A DNA stretch of 64,000 bases from Pseudoxanthomonas suwonensis 11-1 (GCF_000185965.1 NC_014924.1:992001-1056000), one strand, 5' to 3'. Positions 13,432 through 24,312 are shown, numbered from the stretch's first letter. Translations and numbers: made by a program. The notes: generated by a model from the sequence alone, not told the origin.

Positions 13432-14498
13432 GCGGGGCCATGCAGGCGTTCGGCGCGCCGGTACTGGCGGCGCGGATCCGCAGCGTGCCCGAGGATTTCC
13501 GGGTCGAGGAGCTGGATGGCTTCGAAGCCAGCGGCGACGGCGAACACCTGCTGCTGACCATCGAGAAGCGAGGCATGAACACCGCCTTCGTCGCCGGCGA
13601 GCTGGCGCGCTGGGCGGGGGTGCCGGAGGTGGCGGTGGGCTATGCCGGCCTCAAGGACCGCCATGCGGTGACCGTGCAACGCTTCAGCGTGCAGCTGCCG
13701 GGGCGCGAGGCGCCGCCGCTGGAGACGCTGGAGCGCGACGGCCTGCGCGTGCTGGCCCAGGCCCGGCACAAGCGCAAGCTGCCGCGCGGTGCGCTGGCCG
13801 GCAACCGCTTCGTGCTGGTGCTGCGCGGCGTGCAGGGCGAGCGCGATGCCGTCGAGGCGCGGCTGCAGGAGATTGCCGCCCGTGGCGTACCCAACGCGTT
13901 CGGCGGACAGCGCTTCGGACACGAGGGCGGCAATATCGCCAAGGCGCTGGCGATGTTCGGCGGCAAGCGGGTGGGGCGCGAGCAGCGCTCGATGCTGCTG
14001 TCGGCGGCGCGTTCGGCACTGTTCAACCAGGTCCTGGCCGCGCGCGTGGCCGATGGCAGCTGGGACCGTGGCCTGGACGGCGAGGTCTGGGCGCTGGAGG
14101 GCAGCCGCAGCGTGTTCGGCCCGGAGCCGATGAGCGGGCAGATCGCCGAGCGCCTGGCCGCGTTCGACATCCATCCCAGCGGCCCGTTGTGGGGCCGCGG
14201 CAGCCTGCGCAGCGAGGGGGCCTGCCAGGCGCTTGAGCTGGAGGCGATCGCGGACCCGGTCTCGCTGCGGCTGCGCGACGGGCTCGAGCGCGCCGGCCTG
14301 GACCAGGAGCGCCGCGCTCTGCGCCTGCGCCCGCAGGACCTGGCCTGGCGCTGGCTGGAGGCCGGCGTGCTGGAGCTGGCGTTCTCGCTGCCGTCCGGCT
14401 GCTATGCCACCTCGGTGCTGGAACAGCTGGGCACGATCGAGGACGCGGCGGCGCGTCCGGCCACGCCGGGTGACGAGGCTGCGCCGGAGAAGCCCTGA
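13428..14498 (+). CDS. truD: tRNA pseudouridine synthase D
   Basis: A 356-residue enzyme that makes pseudouridine 13 in tRNA-Glu. The catalytic Asp77 lies in [14 protein letters not shown]; other family motifs are [29 protein letters not shown], and the C-terminal [17 protein letters not shown] chose the GTG at 13428, which overlaps the ispF stop; ATG 13440 is an alternative giving four residues less. Beyond the catalytic core is a short Ala/Pro/Glu tail. In relatives surE and pcm usually follow; here the convergent bamA block follows instead. Confidence 0.95.
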   Translation: MSGAMQAFGAPVLAARIRSVPEDFRVEELDGFEASGDGEHLLLTIEKRGMNTAFVAGELARWAGVPEVAVGYAGLKDRHAVTVQRFSVQLPGREAPPLETLERDGLRVLAQARHKRKLPRGALAGNRFVLVLRGVQGERDAVEARLQEIAARGVPNAFGGQRFGHEGGNIAKALAMFGGKRVGREQRSMLLSAARSALFNQVLAARVADGSWDRGLDGEVWALEGSRSVFGPEPMSGQIAERLAAFDIHPSGPLWGRGSLRSEGACQALELEAIADPVSLRLRDGLERAGLDQERRALRLRPQDLAWRWLEAGVLELAFSLPSGCYATSVLEQLGTIEDAAARPATPGDEAAPEKP

Positions 14499-14523
14499 CG
14501 GCAGGGCCTCCCATCGCGCGGAC

Positions 14524-14552
14524 AAAAAGGAAGGGCGCCTTGCGGCGCCCTT
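14524..14552. terminator. Bidirectional terminator between truD and bamA
   Basis: A perfect 9-bp stem (14531-14539 with 14544-14552) with a four-base loop. Read on the minus strand it is followed by TTCCTTTTT, a good terminator for bamA; read on plus it is followed by CTGCTTT, a weaker one for truD. Confidence 0.85.
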
Positions 14553-14579
14553 CTGCTTTCCACGGTCATGCGGCCAGGG

Positions 14580-17033
14580 TCAGAAGCCGCCGCCGAAAGT
14601 GAACTGCAGGCGCTCGATCTCGTCGCCCTCCTTCTTCTTGAAGGGGTAGGCGTAGCTGATCGAGATCGGACCGACCGGGGCGCGCCACAGCAGGGCCACG
14701 CCGGCCGAGGCACGCAGCTCGCCGGTGTCGAACTCGTCCACGCCGTTGAACACGTTGCCGAAGTCGACGAAGGCCGAGACGCGCGCGGCGTTGCTGTCGA
14801 ACAGCTTCGGGAACACCATTTCCAGCTGGCCGACGGTCTTCAGCGAGCCACCCAGCGCCTGGCCGCGGTAGCCGGCGATGACTTCCGAGCGCGGGCCCAG
14901 GGTGTTGTCGCGGAAGCCACGCACCGAGCGGGTACCACCGGCGTAGAAGTTCTCGAAGAACGGCAGGCCGGAGGCGGAGACGGTCTTGCGGTAGTCCGAC
15001 GAATCCGGGAGGCACGGGCTGGACGGCGCGTCGCCCGGCACCCAGGTGTCGGCCTTGCCGTCGCCGTCGGTGTCGACCAGGCTCGGCGGGGTGTAGCAGA
15101 GGTTGCGGACGGTGTCGCTGCCGTAGCTGTCGCCGTAGCCCAGGTCCAGGCCGGTGCGCAGCACGAAGGCCGGGCTGAGCTGCCAGTAGCGCGAGAACTC
15201 GTAGTTGATCTTGTAGTACTCGGCGGTCGAACCCGGCAGGGTCGTCTCCAGGCCCAGGCGCTGGTAGGTGCCGCGCGTCGGCATGAAGAAGTCGTTGCGG
15301 GTGTCGCGCGCCCAGCCCAGTTCGGTGCGCCAGGCGTGGAAGGTGCGCTGGCCGACCGCGTCGAGGTAGTCGACGATCGACTGCGGGGTGTAGCCGGACC
15401 AGGCCTGGATCTGGTTGCTGTCGATGCCGAACAGCAGCGAGACCGAGCTGTGCTCGGTGATCGGCAGGCCGAGCACGGTCTGTACCGCGGCGTTGGTGCT
15501 GTTGTACTGGGCGGTGTTGAAGTCCGAGTAGTCCAGCTCGCGCCACCAGACGTTGTAGCCCAGCGACACGCCTTCGTCGGTGAAGAACGGATTGACGTAG
15601 GAGAACGCATAGCGCTGCAGGTAGTCGCTGCGCTGCGCCTCGACCGACACGCGGTTGCCGCCGCCGAGGAAGTTGTTCTGCGACAGCTGGATCGACGCGG
15701 TCATGCCGGCCAGCTGCGAGTAGCCGATGCCGAACACGAAGCTGCCGGAGGTGGTCTCCTTGACGTTGAACACCACGTCGACCTGGTCGCCGCTGCCGGG
15801 GACCTGCGGGGTCTCGACCTCGACCGTCTCGAAGTAGCCGAGGCGGCGCAGGCGCACGGTGGAGCGGTCGATCGCCGCCTGCGAGTACCAGGAGTTCTCG
15901 AACTGGCGCATCTCGCGGCGCAGGACCTCGTCGGCGGTGCGCGAGTTGCCCTTGAACACGATCCGGCGCACGTTGACGCGCGGGCCCGGCATCACCTGCA
16001 GGTTGATCGCCACGGTGCGGTCGGCGCGGTTCGGGGTCGGCACCGGGTTCACCCGGGCGAACGCGTAGCCGATGTTGCTCAGGGTATTGGTGATGGCGTC
16101 GGCGCTGGCTTCCAGCAGCACGCGCGAGAAGGTGTCGCCGGCCTTCGGGATCACCATGCGCTCGACCACGTCCTGCGGCAGGATGGTGTCGCCGGTGACC
16201 TTGATCTCGGAGATCTTGTAGATCTCGCCCTCGGTGACCGAGGTGCTGAGGTACATCTCGCGCTTGTCGGGGCTGATCGAGACCTGGGTGGAGTCGATGT
16301 TGAAGTCGACGTAGCCGCGGTCCAGGTACCAGGAGTTCAGCTTCTCCATGTCGCCGGAGAGCTTCTCCTTGGAGTACTGGTCGTCGCGGCGGTACCAGGA
16401 CAGCCACGAGCTTTCCTTGGACTCCCAGCTGTCCAGGATCTGCTCATTGTCGAAGGTGTCGGCGCCGACCAGGTTGACGTGGCGGATCTTGGCTGCCTTG
16501 CCTTCCTTGACGTCGATGGTCACGTCCACGCGGTTGCGGTCCAGCGGGCTGACCGTGGGCGTGATCTGGACGTTGTACTTGCCGCGGTTGTTGTACTGGC
16601 GGGTCAGTTCCTGGGTAACGCGGTCCAGGGCCAGGCGGTCGAAGGTCTCGCCTTCGGACAGGCCGATGTCCTTCAGGCCGCGCAGCAGGTCCTCGCTCTT
16701 GATGTCCTTGTTGCCGGTCAGCGTGAGCTTGTTGATCGCCGGGCGCTCGGTCACGGTGATCACCAGGATGTCGCCCTGGCGGTCCACGCGCACGTCCTCG
16801 AAGAAGCCGGTGCGGTACAGGGCGCGCACGGTCTCGCCGGCGCGGCCCTGGTCCAGGACCTCGCCGCGCTCGACCGGCAGGTAGGTGAACACGGTGCCGG
16901 CCGCGATGCGCTGCAGCCCGTCGATGCGGATGTCCGCGACGGTGAACGGCTCGGCCGTCTGCGCCATCGCCGACAGGCTCAGGGACGAGGCGAGGGCGAG
17001 GGCGAGCAGGCGGCGAACGGGGAATCGCGTCAT
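14580..17033 (-). CDS. bamA: Outer membrane protein assembly factor BamA
   Basis: An 817-residue outer-membrane protein that inserts beta-barrels. It starts MTRFPVRRLLALALASSLSL with a signal peptide ending at AMA-Q; the frame upstream of this is only a shadow. Five POTRA domains span about residues 28-430 (first one FTVADIRIDGLQRIAAGTVF), then a 16-strand barrel ending in the expected beta-signal with a terminal Phe (LQFTFGGGF). The conserved VRGFRDNTLGPRS is the lid-loop VRGF motif. An insert around LVDTDGDGKADTWVPGD looks like an extracellular, Asp-rich loop. It is the last gene of the rpsB-to-bamA block; skp, lpxD and fabZ, usual followers, are missing. Confidence 0.97.
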   Translation of the reverse strand: MTRFPVRRLLALALASSLSLSAMAQTAEPFTVADIRIDGLQRIAAGTVFTYLPVERGEVLDQGRAGETVRALYRTGFFEDVRVDRQGDILVITVTERPAINKLTLTGNKDIKSEDLLRGLKDIGLSEGETFDRLALDRVTQELTRQYNNRGKYNVQITPTVSPLDRNRVDVTIDVKEGKAAKIRHVNLVGADTFDNEQILDSWESKESSWLSWYRRDDQYSKEKLSGDMEKLNSWYLDRGYVDFNIDSTQVSISPDKREMYLSTSVTEGEIYKISEIKVTGDTILPQDVVERMVIPKAGDTFSRVLLEASADAITNTLSNIGYAFARVNPVPTPNRADRTVAINLQVMPGPRVNVRRIVFKGNSRTADEVLRREMRQFENSWYSQAAIDRSTVRLRRLGYFETVEVETPQVPGSGDQVDVVFNVKETTSGSFVFGIGYSQLAGMTASIQLSQNNFLGGGNRVSVEAQRSDYLQRYAFSYVNPFFTDEGVSLGYNVWWRELDYSDFNTAQYNSTNAAVQTVLGLPITEHSSVSLLFGIDSNQIQAWSGYTPQSIVDYLDAVGQRTFHAWRTELGWARDTRNDFFMPTRGTYQRLGLETTLPGSTAEYYKINYEFSRYWQLSPAFVLRTGLDLGYGDSYGSDTVRNLCYTPPSLVDTDGDGKADTWVPGDAPSSPCLPDSSDYRKTVSASGLPFFENFYAGGTRSVRGFRDNTLGPRSEVIAGYRGQALGGSLKTVGQLEMVFPKLFDSNAARVSAFVDFGNVFNGVDEFDTGELRASAGVALLWRAPVGPISISYAYPFKKKEGDEIERLQFTFGGGF

Positions 17034-17101
17034 GTCACATCCGGTGGAAAACAGGTAACGGGGGCAGGATCGCCGGCGCCGGGCGCCGGTGGTCGTCAGG
17101 G

Positions 17102-18460
17102 TCATCGCGGGAGCAGGCCTAGCAGGTCGTTGTAGAAGGCCAGGCCCATCAGCCCCGCCAGCAACGCCAGGCCGACGTACTGGCCGGCGGCCATCGCCCG
17201 CTCGCTCAGCGGACTGCCCTTGATCAACTCGATCGAATAATACAGGAGGTGGCCGCCGTCCAAGATCGGGATCGGCAGCAGGTTGATGATGGCCAGGCTC
17301 AGCGAGAGCAGGGCCAGGAAGTACAGGAACCAGTCGGCGCCGCGCTTGGCCGAGGCGTTGGCGGCACGGGCGATGGTGACCGGGCCGGACAGGTTCTTGA
17401 CCGAGGCCTCGCCGGTGACCATGCGCCGCATCATGCCCAGCGAATCGACCGCCAGGCGGCCGGTCTCGCGCAGCGCGGCCGGGACCGCGGCCAGCGGGCC
17501 GAAACGCTGCACCGCGTCGTAGGCGGGGGCCTGGGGCGCGGCCAGGCTGATGCCCAGCTCCCACATGCCGTTGCGGGCCGGATCGGTGGCACGGCGGGGC
17601 TCCAGCTCCAGCGCCAGGCGCTCGCCGTCGCGCTCGACCTCGACCATGCCCGGGCCGCCGCGCTCGCCCAGCTGCTGGATGAGCGGGGAGATCTCATCGG
17701 CGGAGATCACCGGGGCGCCGTCCACGGCCAGCACCAGGTCGCCGGCCTGCAGGGCGCCGGCGGCGGCGCCATCGGTGCGGACCTGGTCGATCCGCGGCGG
17801 GGCCAGCAGGAAGTGCCAGGTCAGGCCGGCCTGCTCGGGCAGGCGGCGTTCGTCGACCACCTCCGGCAGCCGCGACAGGCGCAGGGTCCGCTCGGCGATG
17901 GCGCCGGCCGGGTCCTCGACCTTGACCGGGATGTCGCGGCGGTCCAGGGCCGGGGCGGCCAGGGCCAGGGTGGCCTCGGTCCAGGTCGCGACCCGGCGGC
18001 CGTCGACCTCCACCAGGCGGTCGCCGCGCTGGAGGCCGGATTCGGCGGCCACGCCGTCGACCCGTCCCAGCAGCGGGGCGTAGTCCTGGCGGCCGACCAT
18101 GAACATGACCCACAGCAGGGCCACGCACAGCAGCAGGTTGGCGGCCGGGCCGGCGGCCACGATCGCGATCCGGCTCCATACGCCCTGGCGGTTGAAGGCA
18201 TGGGCCTGGCGGGTGACCGGGACCTCGCCCTCGCGCTCGTCCAGCATCTTCACGTAGCCGCCCAGCGGGATGGCGGCGATCGCGAACTCGGTACCGTGGC
18301 GGTTGTAGCGCGACCACAGCGGCTTGCCGAAGCCCACCGAGAAGCGCAGCACGTCCACCCCGCAGCGGCGGGCGACCCAGTAGTGGCCGAACTCGTGGAA
18401 GGTGACCAGCACCCCGAGGCTGACGACCAGCCACCAGACAGAGCCCAGGAAGTCACCCAT
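17102..18460 (-). CDS. rseP: Regulator of sigma-E protease (site-2 protease)
   Basis: A 452-residue inner-membrane zinc protease that cleaves the anti-sigma factor RseA. The HEFGH zinc motif sits at residues 22-26 in the first membrane helix and [12 protein letters not shown] near the C-terminus supplies the third ligand. Two PDZ domains lie in the periplasmic loop (about 115-300). I take [10 protein letters not shown] at 18460 as the start: it overlaps the dxr stop by eight bases; the frame continues 11 codons further as [10 protein letters not shown], an unlikely extension. The neighbours dxr and bamA match the usual envelope cluster. Confidence 0.96.
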   Translation of the reverse strand: MGDFLGSVWWLVVSLGVLVTFHEFGHYWVARRCGVDVLRFSVGFGKPLWSRYNRHGTEFAIAAIPLGGYVKMLDEREGEVPVTRQAHAFNRQGVWSRIAIVAAGPAANLLLCVALLWVMFMVGRQDYAPLLGRVDGVAAESGLQRGDRLVEVDGRRVATWTEATLALAAPALDRRDIPVKVEDPAGAIAERTLRLSRLPEVVDERRLPEQAGLTWHFLLAPPRIDQVRTDGAAAGALQAGDLVLAVDGAPVISADEISPLIQQLGERGGPGMVEVERDGERLALELEPRRATDPARNGMWELGISLAAPQAPAYDAVQRFGPLAAVPAALRETGRLAVDSLGMMRRMVTGEASVKNLSGPVTIARAANASAKRGADWFLYFLALLSLSLAIINLLPIPILDGGHLLYYSIELIKGSPLSERAMAAGQYVGLALLAGLMGLAFYNDLLGLLPR

Positions 18461-19679
18461 GGCGGGCGTCCTGGGGCGGCGTGGCTGGGGCACCGCCGGG
18501 GGAACGGTGTTCGATCATCTGGCGGGTCACTCGGCGTGCATCCGCGTCGGCCTGCAGCAGCGCCTCCAGGGAGGTGGCGGGCGCGGCGGGCAGTGCGGCG
18601 AGGGCGTCCTCGACCAGCGCGGGAATGGCTAGGAAACCCACGCGGCCCTGAAGAAAGGCTGAAACCGCCTCCTCGTTGGCGGCGTTGAGCACCGCGGGGG
18701 CGGTTCCGCCGGCTTCCATCGCCCCGCGGGCCAGGCCCAGGCAGGGGAAGGCGTCCATGTCCGGCGCCTCGAACTCCAGCCGGCCCTGGCTGAGCAGGTC
18801 CAGCCCGGCCACGCCGGATTCGATCCGTTCCGGCCAGCCCAGGCCAACTGCCAGCGCCGTGCGCATGTCCGGCAGGCCGAGCTGGGCGAGGGTGGAGCCG
18901 TCCACGTATTCGACCAGGGCATGGACCAGGCTCTGCGGGTGGACCAGCACGTCGATCCGCGACCCGGGCAGGCCGAACAGATGGTGGGCCTCGATCACTT
19001 CCAGGCCCTTGTTCATCAGGGTGGCCGAGTCGACCGAGATCTTCGGCCCCATCGACCACTTGGGATGGGCCACGGCCTGGGCCGGGGTGACCTCGGCCAG
19101 CGAGGCATGGCTGCGACCGCGGAACGGGCCGCCGGAGGCGGTCAGCACGATCCGGCGCACGCCGGTGTCGCGGCAGGAGCGCAGGCACTGGAACACCGCG
19201 CTGTGTTCGCTGTCGATCGGCACGATCTCGGCGCCGGCCTCGCGGACGGCGGCCATGACCAGCTCGCCGGCCAGGACCAGGGATTCCTTGTTGGCCAGCA
19301 GCAGGCGCTTGCCGGCGCGGGCCGCGGCCAGGGTCGAGCCCAGTCCGGCGGCACCGACGATGGCGGCGACCACGGTGTCGCAGTCGGGCCCGGCGGCCAG
19401 CGCCTGCAGGGCCTCGTCGCCGGCATGGGCGCGGGTATCCAGGCCGGCCTCGCGCAGCCCGTCGCGCAGGCGCGGGTACAGGGCCGGGTCGGCGATCACC
19501 GCGTGTTCGGGGCGGTGCGCGACGCACAGCTGCAGCAGGGCATCGACCCGGCCGCCGGCTGCGAGGACGGTGGCACGCATGCGCTGCGGATGGCGGGCGA
19601 TGACATCGAGCGCGGAGGTGCCGATGGAGCCGGTGGCTCCGAGGACCGCGACCCGGCGGATGTCGGCGGGGGAGGACAT
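18453..19679 (-). CDS. dxr: 1-deoxy-D-xylulose 5-phosphate reductoisomerase
   Basis: A 408-residue NADPH-dependent enzyme, the first committed step of the MEP pathway. It shows the NADPH-binding [27 protein letters not shown], the metal-binding [16 protein letters not shown], and the flexible loop region [20 protein letters not shown]. The length is standard. It is 14 bases behind cdsA and overlaps rseP. With ispD and ispF in the same window, three MEP-pathway enzymes are encoded here, in two transcripts. Confidence 0.97.
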   Translation of the reverse strand: MSSPADIRRVAVLGATGSIGTSALDVIARHPQRMRATVLAAGGRVDALLQLCVAHRPEHAVIADPALYPRLRDGLREAGLDTRAHAGDEALQALAAGPDCDTVVAAIVGAAGLGSTLAAARAGKRLLLANKESLVLAGELVMAAVREAGAEIVPIDSEHSAVFQCLRSCRDTGVRRIVLTASGGPFRGRSHASLAEVTPAQAVAHPKWSMGPKISVDSATLMNKGLEVIEAHHLFGLPGSRIDVLVHPQSLVHALVEYVDGSTLAQLGLPDMRTALAVGLGWPERIESGVAGLDLLSQGRLEFEAPDMDAFPCLGLARGAMEAGGTAPAVLNAANEEAVSAFLQGRVGFLAIPALVEDALAALPAAPATSLEALLQADADARRVTRQMIEHRSPGGAPATPPQDARHG

Positions 19680-19693
19680 GCAGGCGATCCCGT

Positions 19694-20557
19694 TCAGAAC
19701 CCGGCGATTTCCTTGCCGATGGCGAACACCGGCAGGGCCGCCAGCACGCCGTCGATGCGGTCGAGCACGCCACCGTGGCCCGGGATCAGGTCACCGGAAT
19801 CCTTCACCCCGGCCTGGCGCTTGAGCAGGCTCTCGACCAGGTCGCCGACGATGGAGAACAGGGTGGCGACCAGGGCGACCAGGGCCACGGCCGGCCACTG
19901 CGGCACGCCGGCTCCGGCCAGCCAGCCGAAGCCGATGGCCGCGGCGATGCCGGCGACCACGCCGCCCGCTGCGCCCTCGACGGTCTTGTTGGGGCTGATG
20001 GTCGGGGCCAGCTTGCGCCGGCCCAGGTAGCGCCCGGCGAAGTAGGCGCCGGTGTCCGCCGCCCAGACCAGGGCCAGCGCGGCCAGCAGCCAGCGATGGG
20101 CCAGCGGCTCGGCCTCGCTGCCGAGGGCGGCGAAGCCGTCCGAATGCACCAGGCACAGCGCGCACCAGGCCGGGACCACGGCCAGGGTGCCGGCGGCCAG
20201 CTTGAGGGCGCGGTTGCCGGGGCGGTCGGCGGCGCCGAAGCCCGGCCGCCACAGCCACAGCAGGGACAACACCCAGCCGCCGGCGCCAGCCAGGGTGGCC
20301 AGCTGGAACAGGACCGGGGAGAAGCCGGTGTCGCTGCGCGACGCCCAGACCAGCAGGACCATCAGCAGCAGGTTCAGGCCCACCAGCACGGTGCGCGGCA
20401 GGCTGTCGTCGACGCCGGCCAGCTTCAGCCACTCCCACAGGCCGGTGAGCATCACCAGGGCGGCGACAGCCGCCAGCCACGGGGTCGGCAGCAGCAGGAT
20501 GGCGGCGATGGCCGTCGGGGCCATGACCAGGGCGGCGATGACGCGGGTACGGGTCAT
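19694..20557 (-). CDS. cdsA: Phosphatidate cytidylyltransferase
   Basis: A 287-residue membrane enzyme that makes CDP-diacylglycerol for phospholipid synthesis. Eight or so hydrophobic segments are visible; the family signature near the C-terminus reads [17 protein letters not shown], followed by [20 protein letters not shown] with the metal-binding Asp and [11 protein letters not shown]. Starting [11 protein letters not shown], it overlaps the uppS stop by four bases. Neighbours uppS and dxr match the conserved envelope-lipid cluster. Confidence 0.96.
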   Translation of the reverse strand: MTRTRVIAALVMAPTAIAAILLLPTPWLAAVAALVMLTGLWEWLKLAGVDDSLPRTVLVGLNLLLMVLLVWASRSDTGFSPVLFQLATLAGAGGWVLSLLWLWRPGFGAADRPGNRALKLAAGTLAVVPAWCALCLVHSDGFAALGSEAEPLAHRWLLAALALVWAADTGAYFAGRYLGRRKLAPTISPNKTVEGAAGGVVAGIAAAIGFGWLAGAGVPQWPAVALVALVATLFSIVGDLVESLLKRQAGVKDSGDLIPGHGGVLDRIDGVLAALPVFAIGKEIAGF

Positions 20558-21309
20558 GCGGAGGTCTCCGCGGCGATCTGCGCGCTGGTGAGGCCGAAGC
20601 GGCGCTCGCGCCGGCCGAAGTCGTCGAGGGCGTGTTGCAGCACCTTGGCGTCCACGTCCGGCCACAGGGTGTCGGTGAACCACAGCTCGGTGTACGCAAG
20701 CTGCCAGAGCAGGAAGTTGCTGATGCGGTGGTCGCCGCCGGTGCGGATGAACAGGTCCGGCGGCGGCAGGTCGGACAGGGCGACATGGGCGGACATCGCC
20801 GCCTCGTCGATCTGCTCCGGGTCCAGGCGGCCGGCGGCCACTTCCCGGGCCAGGGCGCGGGCGGCGACGGCGATGTCCTGGCGGCCGCCGTAGCTGGCGG
20901 CCACCGCCAGTTCCAGGCGGCTGTTGCCGGCGGTCTGGGCCTCGGCGGCGGCCATGCGCTCGCGGATTTTCGGTGCGAAGCGCTCGCGGTCACCGATGAA
21001 GCGCAGGCGCACGCCACGCTTGTCCAGGGCGCCGACCTCGCGTTCCAGCGCGCCGAGGAACAGCTTCATCAGCGCGTTGACTTCCTCTTCCGGCCGGCCC
21101 CAGTTCTCGCTGGAGAAGGCGAACAGGGTCAGCGCGTCGATCCCGTGCGCGAGGCAGAAGTCGATCGTGCGCTCGGCCGCGCGCGCACCGGCACGGTGGC
21201 CGACGACGCGCGGGCGCCGCCGGCGCTGCGCCCAGCGCCCGTTGCCATCCATGATGATGGCCAGGTGGCGGGGTACCGCTGGGCGGGCAGGTGCTGTCAT
21301 GAGGGTCAT
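20554..21309 (-). CDS. uppS: Undecaprenyl pyrophosphate synthase
   Basis: A cytoplasmic cis-prenyltransferase of 251 residues making the lipid carrier for peptidoglycan and O-antigen. HLAIIMDGNGRWAQRR holds the catalytic Asp; further motifs are GHRAGARAAERTIDFC, LFAFSSENWGRP and DLFIRTGGDHRISNFLLWQ. Two starts are possible, MTLMTAPARP at 21309 and the second Met at 21300. It is 16 bases behind frr and coupled to cdsA. Confidence 0.96.
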   Translation of the reverse strand: MTLMTAPARPAVPRHLAIIMDGNGRWAQRRRRPRVVGHRAGARAAERTIDFCLAHGIDALTLFAFSSENWGRPEEEVNALMKLFLGALEREVGALDKRGVRLRFIGDRERFAPKIRERMAAAEAQTAGNSRLELAVAASYGGRQDIAVAARALAREVAAGRLDPEQIDEAAMSAHVALSDLPPPDLFIRTGGDHRISNFLLWQLAYTELWFTDTLWPDVDAKVLQHALDDFGRRERRFGLTSAQIAAETSA

Positions 21310-21325
21310 GCGGTAGGCAGACCGC

Positions 21326-21883
21326 TCAGACCGCCATCAGTTCCTGTTCCTTGGCCTTGACCACCTCGTCGACGTCCTTGATCGCCTTGTCGGTGATCTT
21401 CTGGATGTCGTCCTCGGCGCGGCGCACGTCGTCCTCGGTGACCTGCTTTTCCTTCAGCAGGTCCTTGACCTGCTGGTTGGCGTCGCGGCGGACGTTGCGG
21501 ATCGCGACCTTGGCGTCCTCGCCCTCGCTGGCGACGACCTTGGCCAGGTCGCGGCGGCGCTCCTCGGTCAGGGCCGGCAGGTTCAGGCGGATGGTGGTGC
21601 CGGCGGTGTTCGGGGTCAGGCCCAGGTCCGAGGCCAGGATGGCCTTCTCGATCGGGCCGACCATCGACTTGTCCCACGGGGTGATGACCAGCGAGCGCGC
21701 GTCGGACACGGACACGGCGGCCACCTGCGACAGCGGGACGTCGCTGCCGTAGGCGCTGACCCGGATGGTGTCGACCAGGCCGGTCGAGGCGCGGCCGGTG
21801 CGGACCTTGACGAGGTTGTGGCGCAGGGCCTCGATGCTCTTGGCCATGCGGGCCTGCGCGTCTTGCTTGATTTCGTTGATCAT
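21326..21883 (-). CDS. frr: Ribosome recycling factor
   Basis: A 185-residue protein, the family's standard length, which with EF-G splits post-termination ribosomes. The N-terminal long helix includes [21 protein letters not shown]; the compact domain follows with [18 protein letters not shown] and [15 protein letters not shown]; the C-terminal helix ends [11 protein letters not shown]. It follows pyrH across a terminator-like hairpin and has its own -10-like TATAAT upstream. Confidence 0.97.
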   Translation of the reverse strand: MINEIKQDAQARMAKSIEALRHNLVKVRTGRASTGLVDTIRVSAYGSDVPLSQVAAVSVSDARSLVITPWDKSMVGPIEKAILASDLGLTPNTAGTTIRLNLPALTEERRRDLAKVVASEGEDAKVAIRNVRRDANQQVKDLLKEKQVTEDDVRRAEDDIQKITDKAIKDVDEVVKAKEQELMAV

Positions 21884-21915
21884 CGCCGTGTTTCCTGGTG
21901 GAGCCGAATCGGCCG

Positions 21916-21921
21916 ATTATA
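21916..21921 (-). promoter_or_regulatory. Candidate -10 box for frr
   Basis: A perfect TATAAT on the minus strand, 32 bases before the frr ATG. No clear -35 stands 16-18 bases further upstream. It would allow frr-uppS-cdsA-dxr-rseP-bamA to be read independently of pyrH. Confidence 0.5.
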
Positions 21922-21976
21922 CGGGTAATACCGCGGCTGGCCCCGTGGGCCGGAAGCCGTTGGGCGGGCGGTAATG

Positions 21977-22002
21977 AAAAGGGCCGCGCAAGCGCGGCCC
22001 TT
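21977..22002 (-). terminator. Hairpin terminator after pyrH
   Basis: On the minus strand a perfect 9-bp stem (21992-22000 with 21981-21989) with a two-base loop, extended by AA/TT pairs, is followed by TTTT. It lies 25 bases past the pyrH stop and before the frr -10. Confidence 0.75.
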
Positions 22003-22025
22003 CGGGTGGTCCAGGGGCGTCCGGC

Positions 22026-22748
22026 TCAGCGGCGGGCGCGGACCAGGGTGCCGATCGGCTCGCCGCGCAGGATCGCCATCAGGTTGCCCGGCACGGACAT
22101 GTCATAGACCCGCAGCGGGATGCCGTGGTCGCGGCACAGGGCGAAGGCGGCAGTGTCCATGACCTGCAGGTCGCGGGCGATGACCTCGTTGTGGTCCAGC
22201 TCCTCGAAGCGCACGGCGTCGGAGAACTTCTTCGGGTCCTTGTCGTACACGCCGTCGACCTTGGTGGCCTTGAGCAGCAGGTCGGCGTTGATCTCGATCG
22301 CGCGCAGCGCGGCGGCCGAGTCGGTGGTGAAGAACGGGTTGCCGGTGCCGGCGGCGAAGATCGCGATGCGGCCCTTCTCCAGGTGGCGCACGGCGCGGCG
22401 GCGGATGTAGTCCTCGCACACGTCGTTGATCTTGATCGCGCTCATCACCCGGACCTTGCCGCCGAGCTTCTCCAGCGCGTCCTGCATGGCCAGGGCGTTG
22501 ATCACCGTGGCCAGCATGCCCATCTGGTCGCCGGTCACCCGGTCCATGCCGCCGGCGGCCAGGCCGGCGCCGCGGAAGATGTTGCCGCCGCCGATCACCA
22601 GGGCGACCTCGGCACCCGCCTGGCGGGCCTCCATCACCTCGCCGGCGATGCGGTTGATCATCGCCGGGTCGATGCCGTAGTCCTCCGACCCCATCAGCGC
22701 TTCTCCCGAGAGTTTCAGCAGGATTCGGCGATGGGCGAGTTCGGACAT
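22026..22748 (-). CDS. pyrH: UMP kinase
   Basis: A 240-residue hexameric kinase making UDP from UMP, regulated in the family by GTP and UTP. Motifs: [43 protein letters not shown], and [16 protein letters not shown] for UMP binding. It starts [11 protein letters not shown]; the upstream open frame is a shadow. Usually it follows tsf directly; here a 1.5-kb regulator gene lies between them. Confidence 0.97.
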   Translation of the reverse strand: MSELAHRRILLKLSGEALMGSEDYGIDPAMINRIAGEVMEARQAGAEVALVIGGGNIFRGAGLAAGGMDRVTGDQMGMLATVINALAMQDALEKLGGKVRVMSAIKINDVCEDYIRRRAVRHLEKGRIAIFAAGTGNPFFTTDSAAALRAIEINADLLLKATKVDGVYDKDPKKFSDAVRFEELDHNEVIARDLQVMDTAAFALCRDHGIPLRVYDMSVPGNLMAILRGEPIGTLVRARR

Positions 22749-22821
22749 GGAGGGCCTCGGGGGTAGGGTGGGCAAACGCGGGGATTCTAGCGGAAACCCC
22801 GGCGACCGTCCCCACGATTTT

Positions 22822-24312
22822 TCACTGCCCGTGCTGTCCGACCTGGTTGCGGCCGCGGCGCTTGGCCAGGTACAGGGCCTGGTCGGCCGCCTGCACCAGG
22901 CTGCGCGGGCAGGTGAACTGGCCATGCTCGCCGTCGCGGGTGGCCACGCCGGCGGAGAAGGTCACGTACAGCGGGTGGCCGTCGACCACCGCCATCGGCG
23001 TGCGCGCGGTCTCGTCGAGGATGCGCTGCAGCACGCGGGTGGCGGCGGCCTCGTTGGAATGGGCCAGCACCACCAGGAATTCCTCGCCGCCGTAGCGGGC
23101 GACCAGGTCGGTGCTGCGCAGCATGCGCTGCAGGGTCTGGGCGAACTGGCGCAGGACCTGGTCGCCGACGAGGTGGCCATGGCGGTCGTTGATCTGCTTG
23201 AAGTCGTCCAGGTCGACGAAGGCGATCGACAGCGGGTGCCCGGCCGCGACGGCGGCCGAGAACTCGCGCTCCAGCGCCTCCTCCAGCTGCATGCGGTTGT
23301 ACACGCCGGTCAGCGGGTCGCGCCGGGCCTGCTCGGTGAGGTTGCGGATGTGCTCGCGCGAGGCGTCGGCCTCGCGCCGGGCACGGGCGGTCTCCTGGAT
23401 CTCGCGCAGGTTGCGCAGGACCAGCAGCTCGCGGGCCTGCTCGATGATCGCCTGCAGGTGCGCCGGCTGGACGATGCGCATGTCGAACAGCGCGCCGAAG
23501 CCCTGCGCGGCCGAGGCCATCTGCGCCAGCAGGCTGTCCAGGGTGCCGGGGCCACCGACGCCGCCGGCCTGGATCCGGGCCGCGGCGGCGGTGCGCAGGG
23601 CGCCGTCGTCGTCGCCCTCGGCCAGCCACAGGGTTGCGACCGCGCCGGAAGCGTAGACGCAGCCCTCGAACGTGCTGGACGGCTCCGGCGAGCCCTCGCT
23701 GGTGGCGATGGCGTTGCACAGGTAGCCCGGCAGCTGCCAGCGCCGGGCCAGCCAGGCGCCGGCCTCGGCATGGTCGCCGCCGAATACCTCGCGTTCGCGC
23801 TCCGGAGTGACCGGGATGCGGCCGCCATCGCGCAGCGCCAGCCAGGCGTCGGGGCGGGCCTGGAGCATGGCCAGGGCGCCGATGTCCTGCAGCAGGCCGG
23901 CCAGCATCAGGTCTTCCAGCTTGTCCAGGCCGGCCTGTTCGCCCAGCAGGCGGGCAGCCAGGGCGGCCAGCACGCTGTGCTTCCACAGCCGCTCCTGCTC
24001 GGCGGCGGCGCTGTCGATGGCGCGCAGGCCGCGGGCCAGGGAGAAGCCCAGGGCCAGGCTGAGGGTGGCGTTGAGGCCCAGCATGGTGGTGGCCTGGGCG
24101 AGGGTTTCGACCCGGCGGCGGCCGGCGTAGAGCGGGGAATTGGCGACCCGCATCAGGCGGGCGCTGAGCGCCGGGTCCATGGCGATGACGCTGGCGGCGG
24201 CGCCGAGGTCGACGTCCGGATCCTGGGCGAGCTCGATGATCTGCAGCGCGATCGCCGGCGGCGAGGGCAGGTTGCGGCAATGCAGGAGGCTGGATTCGAG
24301 GTCCGGGTGCAT
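22822..24312 (-). CDS. HDOD-GGDEF signalling protein (probable diguanylate cyclase)
   Basis: A 496-residue soluble protein with two domains. Residues 1 to about 260 are an HDOD domain ([40 protein letters not shown]), a fold related to HD phosphohydrolases but lacking their catalytic residues. A short linker helix leads to a GGDEF domain (about 335-490) with [16 protein letters not shown], the active-site GGEEF and, five residues before it, RSTD, an inhibitory RxxD site. It should therefore make cyclic di-GMP with product feedback. It lies between tsf and pyrH in the same direction, 73 bases before pyrH, and may be transcribed with them. The stimulus is unknown. Confidence 0.88.
   Translation of the reverse strand: MHPDLESSLLHCRNLPSPPAIALQIIELAQDPDVDLGAAASVIAMDPALSARLMRVANSPLYAGRRRVETLAQATTMLGLNATLSLALGFSLARGLRAIDSAAAEQERLWKHSVLAALAARLLGEQAGLDKLEDLMLAGLLQDIGALAMLQARPDAWLALRDGGRIPVTPEREREVFGGDHAEAGAWLARRWQLPGYLCNAIATSEGSPEPSSTFEGCVYASGAVATLWLAEGDDDGALRTAAAARIQAGGVGGPGTLDSLLAQMASAAQGFGALFDMRIVQPAHLQAIIEQARELLVLRNLREIQETARARREADASREHIRNLTEQARRDPLTGVYNRMQLEEALEREFSAAVAAGHPLSIAFVDLDDFKQINDRHGHLVGDQVLRQFAQTLQRMLRSTDLVARYGGEEFLVVLAHSNEAAATRVLQRILDETARTPMAVVDGHPLYVTFSAGVATRDGEHGQFTCPRSLVQAADQALYLAKRRGRNQVGQHGQ

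Noticed and set aside
14568-17135. 855-residue open frame on + opposite bamA
   Set aside because: Shadow frame; bamA on the minus strand has signal peptide, POTRA domains and beta-signal.
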